From contig JAHNZQ020000049.1 of the NCBI GenBank assembly GCA_019155205.2, positions 1,829,238 through 1,893,237 of the forward strand: DNA of 64,000 nt, read 5' to 3'. The first letter of the stretch is position 1; each line of letters begins with the position of its first letter. Below are positions 12,454 through 22,363 of the stretch, one piece after another. The stretch is from Gracilaria vermiculophylla (lineage: Eukaryota > Rhodophyta > Florideophyceae > Gracilariales > Gracilariaceae). The translations under genes and the position numbers were made by a program. Below the pieces are notes generated by a model. That model worked only from the letters and a program-made list of their open reading frames with translations, did no database searches and was not told the origin of the DNA.

Positions 12454-13632
12454 ATGGCCGGGTTGCTCGCTGCGCTCTGCGCCTGGCTGATGGCCTCCGC
12501 GCTGGCTTGCGCCCCGGGATCGTTCCGGTCCGCCGATTCCTCGTGCCAGCCGTGCGCGCCGCAGACGTTCATGCCCAACGCCAACGCCAGCGCCTGCTGG
12601 AGCTGCCCGCCCAACGCCTTCGCCGCGCCCGACCGCACGCGCTGCATCTGTCACGTGGGCAGCACCTGGAACGCGTCCACGCGCGCGTGCGATGCGTGCG
12701 CGCCCGGATCGTTCTTTGTGATCGCGCCGGACGGCGGCCGATCGTGCCAGCCGTGCCGCGCCGACACGTACCAGCCCAACGCGGCGCAGCCGCACTGCCT
12801 CAGCTGCCCCCCGTCCACGTACGCGGCGGAGGGCTCCGCGTCGTGCACGGAGTGCGCGCGCGACGGCGCCAGCGCCACATCGGCGTGGTGCGCGGGCTGC
12901 CCGCCCGGCAGCGAGTACGACGCGTACGAGCGCTCGTGCATGCCGTGCAGGCTGGACTTCTACAAGCGCAAGCACGGGTTCGAGCCGTGCATCCCGTGCG
13001 CGCCCAACGCGTTCGCGGACGCGGGCTCTGCGGAGTGCATCCAGTGCGGGGCGCACAGCGCGCCCATGCGCGACGGGGCGTGCGGCTCGTGCGCGGCGGG
13101 GCAGCGGTACGACGCGTACGACCGCGACTGCAAGGACTGCGAGCGCGGCACGTTCACCAGCCACGCCAACGCGCTGCAGCAGTGCCTGGTGTGCGCGGGG
13201 CACAGCTACGCGTTCGAGGGCGCGGCGGCGTGCGTGCGGTGCGGCGCCGGGCAGGCGCTGATGCGCAACGGGTCGTGCGCGGCGTGCGCGGCGGGCTTCT
13301 TCTACGACGACGCGCACTTCGGGTGCGAGCGGTGCGCGGCCAACCACGTGAGCGGCGGCGGGGCGGCGGCGACGTGCCGCACGTGCCCGCGCGGCAGCTA
13401 CAGCCGGCCGGGCGCGTCGCAGTGCTCGTACTGCGCGCCCAACACCGGCTACGTGGCCAGCCTGGACCGCTGCGCGCCGTGCGCGCCCGGCCACTTCTAC
13501 GACCAGTACGGCGCCAGCTGCGTGCCGTGCCACACGGCCAGCGTCAAGCCCGACGCCGGCATCGACTTTTGCCACATCTGCGCGCCGGGCTTCACGTCCA
13601 ACGGCAACCGCACGGCGTGCGTGCCTTACTGA
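12454..13632 (+). CDS. Secreted Cys-rich protein with ephrin-receptor/TNFR-like repeats
   Basis: Protein of 392 residues. The ATG at 12454 gives a good signal peptide (MAGLLAALCAWLMASALA, cleavage likely near CAPG). The rest is a tandem array of about 8-9 cysteine modules of the pattern CxPGxF...C..C....Y......C..C, resembling the Ephrin_rec_like / GCC2-GCC3 modules of eukaryotic extracellular proteins. There is no transmembrane segment, kinase or anchor, and the protein ends immediately after the last module (ACVPY). It is probably secreted or wall-associated, with disulfide-linked modules. Function unknown. It lies head-to-head with SUMO. GC content is extreme, with C/G in nearly all third codon positions. 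Confidence 0.8.
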   Translation: MAGLLAALCAWLMASALACAPGSFRSADSSCQPCAPQTFMPNANASACWSCPPNAFAAPDRTRCICHVGSTWNASTRACDACAPGSFFVIAPDGGRSCQPCRADTYQPNAAQPHCLSCPPSTYAAEGSASCTECARDGASATSAWCAGCPPGSEYDAYERSCMPCRLDFYKRKHGFEPCIPCAPNAFADAGSAECIQCGAHSAPMRDGACGSCAAGQRYDAYDRDCKDCERGTFTSHANALQQCLVCAGHSYAFEGAAACVRCGAGQALMRNGSCAACAAGFFYDDAHFGCERCAANHVSGGGAAATCRTCPRGSYSRPGASQCSYCAPNTGYVASLDRCAPCAPGHFYDQYGASCVPCHTASVKPDAGIDFCHICAPGFTSNGNRTACVPY

Positions 13633-13844
13633 CGGGGCGCGCGCTTTCTCTGTTTTCGCGCTCGTCAATGGCAACTTGAGTGTCCGTACGGGGAAGCTCG
13701 CGACTTGATGATAAACGATGCGACGCACTCGAGTGTTGGCCGTTTTGAAATTCAAAAAACGCGCGCCACCCAAGTTTTGAAAGTGCAAATCCAAAACTGC
13801 GCCAGTGCGCGCGCGCGCGACAGCTGGCCGACGTGGCGCCGCTC

Positions 13845-13892
13845 GAGAGGCGCGCGGCGCGAGAGGCGCGCGGCGCGAGAGGCGCGCGGCTC
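13845..13892. repeat. 16-bp tandem repeat, three units
   Basis: Three consecutive copies of gagaggcgcgcggcgc; the last copy differs by one base. It lies next to a CG-alternating tract. Confidence 0.85.
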
Positions 13893-14286
13893 GAGAGCGC
13901 CACATGACGAGGGGGGTGGGTGACCCGCCAGGCCAGTGCGCGGGACACAGTAGAGGAGAGCTGGGTGCATGGTGCCGAGCAGCACACGGTGGCGGCAAGG
14001 GCGCCAGCGCTGTACCGCATCGTTTGCAAGATACCTTCGTAGATGCCACTGGAGGCGGCCCTGCGTGCGCGCCCGCGCCCCTCGCTGCCCGCGCCGGTCG
14101 CGCCGGTGGGCGCCGCGCAACGCACGCGGCGAATGAAGGTGCGCGCGTGTGTCGGCAGTACTGTACACGCATATGCTCGGCCGCTCCCACGTCCGCGCCG
14201 CCATTGCGTCGCCTCCTGCTGTTACCGCCAGCCACACCGGTCGAGACAGGAAGAGAGAGAGAGCGCGCCAAGAAGCATGGTACCAG

Positions 14287-14337
14287 GTAGCAGATGCAAA
14301 TGTGTAGCAGATGCAAGTATGTAGCAGATGCAAGTAT
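14287..14337. repeat. 17-bp tandem repeat, three units
   Basis: Three consecutive 17-bp units of the form gtagcagatgcaagtat; the first differs at two positions. The array lies about 150 bases beyond the flotillin stop codon, in its predicted 3' region. Confidence 0.9.
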
Positions 14338-14487
14338 TCATTCATTCGTCAAGTATCATACACACAATTTGTGCTTGGTTACAGCGCTAACGTGGAGCAC
14401 GCAACTCCATGATTGCAATCTCTGAGATGGCCATGCATTGCGGCGCGCGCGGCGACGGGGCGCTTTGAGCGCCGACACACACCGTCG

Positions 14488-16105
14488 TCACGCGGTCAGT
14501 TTGTTGCTGAGCTTGCCGTTGGCCAGGTTGGCCAGCCCCTGCCGAATGTCGCAGTTGGTCAGCGCCTGGATGGCCTCCGGAACCTCCGCCACCATGCGCG
14601 TCATCTCGCGCGTGAACTGAGACGGGCCGCTGCCGCTGTTGCTGCCGCCGCTCACGAACACCATCTTCTCCGTCTTGGCGAGCGGCTCCGCCAGCGCCCC
14701 GGCCACTTGCGGCATCATGTCGATCATCTTCTCCAGAAGCACACCGTAGTTGGCGCTACGCGACAGTCGCAAAAACAAAAACAAAAAAGTGAGTATTTTG
14801 CTGCAAACGCCGCCGCTTGCGCCGCCAAGCCGTGGACACGTACTGTTGTTGCCATATTTGCAGTTTTCTCTCCAAAACATCATTTTCCGCCATCCCCCTG
14901 GCACGCACCGCCTCCGCTCTCCTCAGCTCCACCGCCACCTCGGCCTCGCCCTTGGCGCGAATCACCTCAGCGCTGGCGTCGCCCACGCGCCTCACCATCT
15001 CGGCCTCCACCTCCGCCTTGGCCACGCCCACCTTCTCCACAGTCACGCTCTGCTTCTCCGCCTCCGCATTGCCAATCATTCTGATCATCTCCGCGTCGGC
15101 CGCCGCCGTCGCGCGCACCCCGTCCGCGTCCACGCGCGCCTTGTACAACTTGGCGTCCGCCTCCACGTGCACCACCTGCTCCTTGCGCAGCCGCTCCTTT
15201 TCCACGTACTGCTTCATCACCAGCAGCTCGGCCTGCGCCTCTGCCGCCGTCGCCTGCTTCTTCTTCACCAGCAGGATCTTGTCCTGCTCGGCGTCCGCAA
15301 TGTCGAACGCCTTCTTCTGCGCCGCCGTGAACTTGTCGATTTCCTTCTGCGCCTCGGCCTTCTTGATCTTGGTCTGCTGCTCCGACACGATTTTGACCTG
15401 CTCCTGCTCGTTCATCTGCACCTTGGCCTTGGTTTCCTCCACCGTCTTGCGCGCCACCGCCTCGCTCTGGTGCATGGCGCGCCCCTCCACGGCGTTGCGC
15501 TTCACGTTTTCGGTGGGCGCCACGCCCAGCGCCTCGATGTAGCCCTTGTCGTCGCTGATCTCCGCCACGGTGTACGACACAATCGTCAGGCCCATGTTGC
15601 GCATGTCGTTGTGGCACAGCTCCAGCACGCGCCGCGAGAACGTGGCGCGGTCGCGGTACAGCTCCTCCACGGTCAGCGAGCCGATGATGGCGCGCTGGTG
15701 CCCGGCCACCGTCTTCTGGATGGAGTCCTCGATGTCGGCGTCCCTCTTGCCGATGAAGTGCTGCGCCGCCAGCCGGATGGCCGACTGGTCCATGTGCAGG
15801 TCGCCCGCCACGCGCGCGTGGTGCGGCGGCAGCTCCTCGCCGTCGTCCTCGGACGACGACCAGCCCTGGATCTTCACCTGGCAGCACGACGTGACGTTGA
15901 CGCTCACGCCGTTCACGGTGGTGCCGTGCTCGGTGTGCACCGTGATGGTGCGCAGCTCCAGCCCCAGCCGGTCCACGCGCTGCAGGAAGGGGATGGCGAA
16001 CATGCGCCCGCCGATGATGACGGACACCTGCTTCTTGCCGGACGACTTGATGAGCGCCGTGTTGGGCCCGGCCGTGTACACGAAGCCTCTGAGGAAGGAC
16101 GGCAT
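14488..16105 (-). CDS. FLOT: Flotillin/reggie-like membrane scaffold protein
   Basis: SPFH/PHB-domain scaffold of 511 residues from two exons: 14838-16105 and 14488-14755. The 82-bp intron (14756-14837) has an unusual GTCC donor, a T-rich tract and a TAG acceptor. The splice creates YVANYG in phase, joining WQQQY to the conserved C-terminal helix. The SPFH domain covers about residues 5-190, followed by a long Ala/Glu/Lys coiled coil (about 190-400) containing NEQEQVKIV and EAEKQSVTVEKVG-type blocks. The C-terminus LAEPLAKTEKMVFVSGG matches the flotillin end, where family members have PLGKTDKI. Flotillins line membrane microdomains and act in endocytosis and signalling. The start at 16105 begins MPSFLRGF; upstream in-frame sequence is translated minisatellite. 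Confidence 0.92.
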
Positions 16106-16140
16106 TTTGGGAGCGCGTGCGGGAACAGGCGGGGAAACGG

Positions 16141-16279
16141 CGGCAGTGGCAAGCGCGGCAGTGGCAAGCGCGGCAGGCGGAAGCACGGCAGGCGGAAGCG
16201 CGGCAGTCGGAAGCGCGGCAGTCGGAAGCGCGGCAGTCGGAAGTGCGGCAGTCGGAAGCGCGGCAGTTGGAAGCGCGGG
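16141..16279. repeat. 15-bp minisatellite in flotillin leader
   Basis: About nine tandem units of roughly gcggcagtcggaagc, with the variants gcaggcggaagc and gcagtggcaagc at the left end. On the flotillin strand the array lies 36-175 bases upstream of the ATG. The unit length is a multiple of three, so it leaves an open in-frame extension that is not supported as protein. Confidence 0.9.
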
Positions 16280-16608
16280 GGAGGGGGGAAGGCAGGCGGG
16301 GCCGCAGAAGCGCCGCGTGGGGGCGCGCAGCCGCTGGCCTAAAAGGCGCTGTGTGTTTGTTGTTGCGCGACGGGGAGAGGGGGGCGGGCGAAGGGTGGCG
16401 GCGGCGGAGGCGCAATGACGGCGCGAACCAAAGCGCGGCAACAAGCGCGCGTGGTTGGCGACAAGACGCTGATTGGCGGCGGCGGCGTGGGCGGCACGGC
16501 GCGCGGCGCATGTGATCGGGCCAAAAAAACAGCGCTGCACAGCGATGCAAGCGCGCGCGCGGCCAGCGCGCACGCGTGGCCACGTTGAAGGGCTGCCGGT
16601 AAGCAGCT

Positions 16609-16658
16609 CTGCGCGGCGCGTGGCACTGCGCGGCGCGTGGCACTGCGCGGCACGTGGC
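16609..16658. repeat. 17-bp triplicate in divergent promoter
   Basis: Three adjacent copies of ctgcgcggcgcgtggca at 16609-16625, 16626-16642 and 16643 onward; the third copy has a few changes. CACGTG-like palindromic cores are present, so it could be a protein-binding array. Confidence 0.8.
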
Positions 16659-16924
16659 GGCGCTGCGACGCGGCTTACAGCGCGCTATAACGGTTTGACG
16701 CGCGCGCGCGCGCGCGGCGCGACGCGGCTTGCCGTTGCGGCGGCGGCAACGAATTGTCGGCGCTGGTCGATGGCGTGCGGCGCGCCGCGGCGCGCGCCCG
16801 TGCAGCGCCACACAAAGCGGCGGCCCGTTACGCTCGTCGCCAGCTCGCGCGCGCTTCTTAAGCGCCGCCGTCGCCGCCCGCGTCGCGTGCTCACCCCGCC
16901 GCTCGCCACCGCCCCCCCTCCCCC

Positions 16925-17087
<163 letters not shown>

Positions 17088-17099
17088 AGCCTGTCCGCA

Positions 17100-18842
17100 A
17101 TGTGCGCCCGACTCGCCCTGCTCGCCGCGCTCGCCGCGCTCGCCGCGTCCGTCGCGCTCGCCTTTCCGGCGCGCCCCTCTTCCAATGTGCTGCATCCGCG
17201 CCACATCCACCGCATCTTCCTGCGCCTCAGGGCGCGACGCGCCCGTGCGGCCACCGCTCGCTTCGCCGCCGCCCATCTGTCCGCTCACGCCCGCCTGCAT
17301 GTCGTCCACCGCGTAGGCTTGGCCTTCGAGCCGTGCGCCTCGTCGGCCGACTGCCAGGGCGACCGATCGTGCTCGCAGCTTGCCGGCTCCGCGTCCGGCT
17401 CCGTCGATCTCGTCGACTGCGGCGCCGGCATGTGCTTCTGCACCAGCGCCGACGGCTGCGCCGCCACGGACGACTGCCTGGACGGCGAGACGTGCGCCAG
17501 CTCCACCTGCCTGTCCAACTCCTTCGTGCCCGGCGCCGCCGTGCTCGACGACGCCGACCCCGCGCTGGGCCTCAACCTGGACCCGTGCCAGACCATCTCC
17601 GACTGCCAGAACCCGCGCAACTGCGTGCAGTACGTGGACGGCGTGTTTGGCCAGTGCTCCGGCCCCAACTGCTTCTGCATCAAGTTGGACCCGAGCTGCA
17701 CCTCCGCGTCGCAGTGCTCGCAGGGTGAGTCGTGCACCAAGCGCGAGAGCGCCAACAACGCCATTTGCATCTCCGAGACCGCCGTCATCGCCGATTCCAT
17801 GGATGAGCAGATCGATGACATTCCCGACTCGGGTCCTGCGCTGCCGCCCATGGTGAACGTGCCTGCAATGCAGCCCCCAGCCGCGCAGCCTTCTGCCTCG
17901 CAGCCGCCTTCCACGCAGCCGCCTGCCATGCAGCCTGCCGCCACGCAGCCGCCCGCCACGCAGCCGCCTGCCTCGCAGCCGCCTGCCACGCAGCCGCCTG
18001 CCACCTCCACCGCCGCCGTCGACGTTTCGGAACAACCGCAGGAAGCAGAAACAACCGAAACGGCCGAAGTGGTGGAAACGCCCGATAGCGAACAGCAAAC
18101 GCAGCCGCTTCTGCCGCCGGCTGTGTCCACGCCAGGTGGCGACGAAACGTTGGAAACCATGGCGCCGGAAGCCGAGGCGCCCACGGACACGACCGACGAC
18201 GACGGCGGGGAGCCCGCCACAACGGATGAGGCCGAGCAGGAGGCGTCTGAAGCGGCGCAGGCGTCTGAAGCGGAGCAGGCGGACAGAGAACCCGCGGTGG
18301 TGGTGCCGGGTGGCGACGGCGCCGCCGTGTCGCCGGACTCGGAGCAAGGGGCGCAAGTTTTGCCCACGGACGACGCGGCGGCGGTGGACGACGAGGAGGA
18401 CGGCGCCATTGGCGCGTCGCCGGTGGACGATCTGCTGGACGTGGAATCGTCGGCGGCGCCCGAGGCGGACGGCGAAGACGGTGGCGCGCCGGACTCTGTG
18501 GAGGACGAGATCTGCATCGGGGAGCACCACCTGGTGCAGCTGGCGCGCGAAGAGCTGCTGTACGCGTCCAACAGATATGCGCGCGTGCTGTGCGATGAGC
18601 GCAACAGCTGCGCCACGCCGGGCCACATTGTGACGGTGCACGGGCGGGCGATGATGATGGCGACGTACTGCGGCGGCACGGCGTGCGTGCAGAGGGTTAT
18701 GAAGGTGAACAGCCCGCGCTACAGGCGCGCGGCCAGAGTGCGCTCGCACACGAGCGGGCTGAGCTTCACGGCGTTTGCGGCGCGGTACGCCACGGCCGCC
18801 GAGGAGCGCGTGCTGCGCACGTTTGTGCACATGGGGCTGTGA
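17100..18842 (+). CDS. Secreted or surface protein, Cys domains plus Pro/acidic-rich stalk
   Basis: Protein of 580 residues. The ATG at 17100 gives a signal peptide (MCARLALLAALAALAASVALA). Residues of about 75-235 contain roughly 20 Cys in two related halves (CASSADCQGDRSC and CQTISDCQNPRNC), each with a CFC motif (GAGMCFCTS, GPNCFCIK). A mucin-like stalk of QPPATQ-type repeats follows (about 255-300), then a long acidic Glu/Asp/Ala region (about 310-470). A conserved-looking C-terminal module begins EDEICIGEHHLVQLARE and includes two further Cys pairs. No membrane anchor. No family is recognised; the architecture suggests an extracellular matrix or wall protein. It lies head-to-head with flotillin. 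Confidence 0.75.
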   Translation: MCARLALLAALAALAASVALAFPARPSSNVLHPRHIHRIFLRLRARRARAATARFAAAHLSAHARLHVVHRVGLAFEPCASSADCQGDRSCSQLAGSASGSVDLVDCGAGMCFCTSADGCAATDDCLDGETCASSTCLSNSFVPGAAVLDDADPALGLNLDPCQTISDCQNPRNCVQYVDGVFGQCSGPNCFCIKLDPSCTSASQCSQGESCTKRESANNAICISETAVIADSMDEQIDDIPDSGPALPPMVNVPAMQPPAAQPSASQPPSTQPPAMQPAATQPPATQPPASQPPATQPPATSTAAVDVSEQPQEAETTETAEVVETPDSEQQTQPLLPPAVSTPGGDETLETMAPEAEAPTDTTDDDGGEPATTDEAEQEASEAAQASEAEQADREPAVVVPGGDGAAVSPDSEQGAQVLPTDDAAAVDDEEDGAIGASPVDDLLDVESSAAPEADGEDGGAPDSVEDEICIGEHHLVQLAREELLYASNRYARVLCDERNSCATPGHIVTVHGRAMMMATYCGGTACVQRVMKVNSPRYRRAARVRSHTSGLSFTAFAARYATAAEERVLRTFVHMGL

Positions 18843-19050
18843 GCGGCGGCCGCGGCGACGCGCATGCGGCTCGGCGTGCGCGCATTTTGTGTTTTCGAAC
18901 GGTGGGGGAAGGGGGGTGGGGGGGGGGCGGACGGGCGCGCCGCCCGACTAATCATAAAGCTTATCGTTGCTGCGGCTGCGCGGCGTATGTATGCATGGCT
19001 GCGTGCCTGCCGCTGCGGCTGGTTTACAGCGGCCGTCGCGCGCGCGCGCC

Positions 19051-19998
19051 TCACGGCGCGGCGACGAAGGCGGCGGCCGTGGACAGGCTGCGGCGGTTCT
19101 TGTCGGCGGCGAGCTCGGCGAGGCGCGCGTACAGGGCGTCGTTGTCGTCGTTGTGGTCGTTGTCGCCGTCGGCGGGGCGCAGGCGGCGCAGCAGCGCGGC
19201 CTCGCGCGCGCGCGGCGCGGCGGCGTGCACGTTGGCGCTGGCAAAGGCGGGGGCGCAGGCGAAGGCGCGCAGCAGCGGGCGCAGGTCGCGGCGCAGGCGC
19301 GGGGCGCGCACGACGTAGTCGGGCACCAGCGCGTCGTACACGCGCAGCGCGCGCTTGCGCGCGTCCACGTACGGGTACGCGGCCAGGAAGCGGCGCTGGC
19401 GCGCGCTGCGCGCGGCGGTGCGCAGCGCGGCGCGCAGCTGCGCGGCGCCCAGCGTGGCGTTGCCGTGCGCGCGCGCCTGCGAGTACTTGGCCGCGCTCCA
19501 CAGGCGGCGGCGCATGGGCGCGCACGACGTGATGTACAGCAGCATGGTGCAGCGCGTGCGCAGCTGCTTGACCGAGGTGCTGTTGAGGTACAGGTGGCGC
19601 GTGAGCAGCGCCTTGCGCGCCGACGGCAGCGCCAGCATGCGCGACACGAGCTGCGCGCGCCGCTCGGGCGGCGCGTCGCGCGGCTGCGCGTAGCCGTGGC
19701 GCCGCAGGCACGACAGCAGCGCGCCGCCGATGGTGGTGGACGCCGTGCGCGGCGGGCGGTCGTACACGATGCACTGCACGGGCGCGGCGCGGAGCGCCAC
19801 GCGGCGGCGGCGCATTTCCGGCGGCGCGATGCGCCCGCGGCACGTCTCCACCGCGTCGGCGAGCGAGCGCGCGGCGGCGCAGCGGCGCAACGTGGGCAGC
19901 GCCGCCATGGCGCACAACACGGCGGCGACGCACAATGCGAGGCGCTGCTGCGTGCGCGTGCGCAACGGGGCGGCGAGGGGGCGCAGGCGACGCGACAT
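19051..19998 (-). CDS. Type II Golgi sulfotransferase, heparan sulfate 2-O-sulfotransferase-like
   Basis: Protein of 315 residues with a short basic cytoplasmic end (MSRRLRPL), a signal anchor at about 17-40 (LALCVAAVLCAMAALPTL), then a luminal domain. The diagnostic segment is IVYDRPPRTASTTIGGALL (about 75-95), matching the 5'-phosphosulfate loop of the HS2ST/uronyl-2-sulfotransferase family, where PKTASTS binds PAPS. An N-glycosylation site (NST) and a possible 3'-phosphate region (YITSCAPMRRRLWSA) follow. The substrate is probably a cell-wall or matrix polysaccharide; in red algae sulfated galactans are the obvious candidate (inference). It is slightly shorter than animal HS2ST (about 356) and very Arg/Ala-rich because of GC bias. 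Upstream in-frame ATGs exist, but this one places the anchor correctly. Confidence 0.72.
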   Translation of the reverse strand: MSRRLRPLAAPLRTRTQQRLALCVAAVLCAMAALPTLRRCAAARSLADAVETCRGRIAPPEMRRRRVALRAAPVQCIVYDRPPRTASTTIGGALLSCLRRHGYAQPRDAPPERRAQLVSRMLALPSARKALLTRHLYLNSTSVKQLRTRCTMLLYITSCAPMRRRLWSAAKYSQARAHGNATLGAAQLRAALRTAARSARQRRFLAAYPYVDARKRALRVYDALVPDYVVRAPRLRRDLRPLLRAFACAPAFASANVHAAAPRAREAALLRRLRPADGDNDHNDDNDALYARLAELAADKNRRSLSTAAAFVAAP

Positions 19999-21005
19999 GT
20001 GCAGCAGCAGCAGCAGCACGAGGCGCGTGGTGCGGGCGCGGGCGCAGGCGCGACGGCGCGGCGGCGGGCGTGCGCCGAGGGAGGCGCGCTGCGCGCGGCG
20101 CTTGTTTGCGACGCACGCAGCTGGCGGGGGGGCGCGCCACACTGCAGCGCGGCGGTGCGGAAGGAGGGGGGAGTGCGGGCGCGTCGCGAGCATTTGTTGG
20201 AACAGAACAGCCTGTCGCGCGACCGCGGCGGCCGGTGCGCGCGCCATGCGGTGGACGGCGCGCCACGGCGGGGGGGGGGGGGGGTGCGCTGCGAAGCGTG
20301 CGCTGGCGCCGTCTCGCGACCGCGTTTGGGCGAGCGCGTGTGTATCAACGTTGCTGACGGCGGCGCAGCCGATGATGTAGCGCACATGCGGCGGGTACCG
20401 CGCGAGCTGCCGCAGCGAGCGCGCGCCCGCATCGGGCGGCGGCGGCGGCGGCGACGGGCGATGGCTGCTCAAGCTCGTGGGAGGATGGGCACGGTGCGCC
20501 ATTGCGTGCGCGGGGCGAGCACGGAGGCAGGCGGGCGCGGCGGGCGCGCGCACGCGGCGCGCGCACGCGGCGACGTTGGCAGCATTGGCAGCGGGCAGCG
20601 GCGGCGGCAGCGCGCGCGGCTGACGGCGGCGCGTGCCGGCGCGGCGCGCGCACGCGGGCGGCGCGAGGCGGCGCCACCTGGAGCGGCGCGGGCGGCGGGC
20701 GCGCGCCGCGTGCGCCACGTGCGCGCGCGAGCGCCACGTTGCGCGCCGTGCGCGCGCGCCAGTGCGCCGCGCAGCGCCGCGCAGCGCCGCCGCCCGCATC
20801 GCCGCCGCAGCGGCGCGCAGCGGCGCGCCCCGCCGCCGCGCGCGCGCAGCGCTCCCGCGCCCGCGCCCGCCGCCCCGCGCCCCGCGCCTGCGCCCGCCGC
20901 CGCCGTCGGCGCCGTCGCGCCGCCGCGCCGCCGCCGCGCGCCACGTTCCGCCAGATGCGCGCTGCCACCTTTCGCCGCGCGCGCGCTGCCGCCGCCCCCG
21001 CCGCA

Positions 21006-21013
21006 GTATAAGC
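21006..21013 (+). promoter_or_regulatory. TATA-like box before poly-C leader
   Basis: TATAAGCG on the + strand, 20 bases before the 126-base C homopolymer. This repeats the TATA-then-poly-C order seen at 12222. It presumably serves the 615-residue protein gene. Confidence 0.45.
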
Positions 21014-21031
21014 GCCGTGCCCGTGCCCGCC

Positions 21032-21159
<128 letters not shown>

Positions 21160-21259
21160 NNNNNNNNNNNNNNNNNNNNNNNNNNNNNNNNNNNNNNNNN
21201 NNNNNNNNNNNNNNNNNNNNNNNNNNNNNNNNNNNNNNNNNNNNNNNNNNNNNNNNNNN
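21160..21259. other. Assembly gap, 100 N
   Basis: Exactly 100 Ns, a usual placeholder for a gap of unknown size, bounded by poly-C on the left and by a segment duplicated elsewhere on the right. Confidence 0.98.
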
Positions 21260-21372
21260 GCTCCATCCGCCATGCCTGCCCAGTCGCACAACCCCTTCTA
21301 CCCTTCCCGGCCTGCTGCTGTACACTACACAATGCATCCCGCCTGCATTTCCACGAACAGCTCTCGTCTGCC
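21260..21372 (+). repeat. 113-bp segment duplicated from 29151-29263
   Basis: Begins at the first base after the gap and is base-for-base the same as the segment starting at 29151, diverging only where the C-rich tract begins. Probably a misplaced contig end; see findings. Confidence 0.9.
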
Positions 21373-21378
21373 CCCCCG

Positions 21379-21526
<148 letters not shown>

Positions 21527-21635
21527 TGCGCTCCCCCGCCGCTATCGCCGCCGCCGCTCACCCGCCGCTATCGCCGCCGCCGCTCACCGCCCCTCCCCCG
21601 CCGCGCTCCTCCCCCGCAAACCGCCGCGCTCCGCC

Positions 21636-22165
21636 ATGGACGCCCTGCCCGACGTCCTCCCCGCCGGCCGCCGCCCCAGCGCCGACTCCGCCCAGTCCTT
21701 CGAGACCGCCGTCTCCTCCCGCCCCTCCTTCCGCGCACACCACCCCCTCCCCCTCCCCGATCCGCTGCTCATGGCCCGCCTCACCGCCCTCAACCTCCCC
21801 TCCGCCCCCGCCCGCTCCCCCGCCAACCACCCCAACCGCAACTCCCCCTCCTCGCCGCTCTCCTCCTTCTCCCCCTCCCTCCCGCGCCGCTTCAGCTCGT
21901 GCCATGCGCCGCCCACCACGCGCGCCCCCGACCCCGCCCTCGCTGCCTCCGCCCCCATCTCCGCCCATATGCACCGTCTCCCGCCGCTCAGCCCGCTGTC
22001 GTCCATGTACGACCCCAACTCCACCTCCGCCTCCGCCTCCGATGAGGACGCCTCGTGCTCGTCGTCCACCTCATCCGATTGCGAGCCCGCGCCCCGCGCC
22101 CCCTCCCGCTCCGTCGCCCGCCACCACCCGCGCAACCCCAACCTGCTTCGCCCCGACGTTGTCAA

Positions 22166-22202
<37 letters not shown>

Positions 22203-22332
22203 CCGCGTCAAACGCCGCTGCGCAAAGCCCAGTCGCAGCGCCACCCGTCCACGGCCCACCTGCCGCCCGCCCTGCGCCACCGCCTCTCGCTGGACCACCA
22301 CGCCGACCTCCCCGCGCGCCCAGCAGCCGCCC

Positions 22333-22363
<31 letters not shown>

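Larger units (their letters stand above)
13633..14487. other. Intergenic region with two minisatellites
   Basis: Tail-to-tail spacer between the Cys-rich gene (+) and flotillin (-). It contains two short tandem arrays, listed separately. The long minus-strand frames through it are GC-driven and show no protein family. Confidence 0.5.

Noticed and set aside
12214..14316. 700-codon minus-strand frame antisense to the Cys-rich gene
   Set aside because: Mirror of GC-rich third positions in the real + gene; the translation is Arg/Ala-rich without domains, whereas the + strand has a signal peptide and regular Cys modules.
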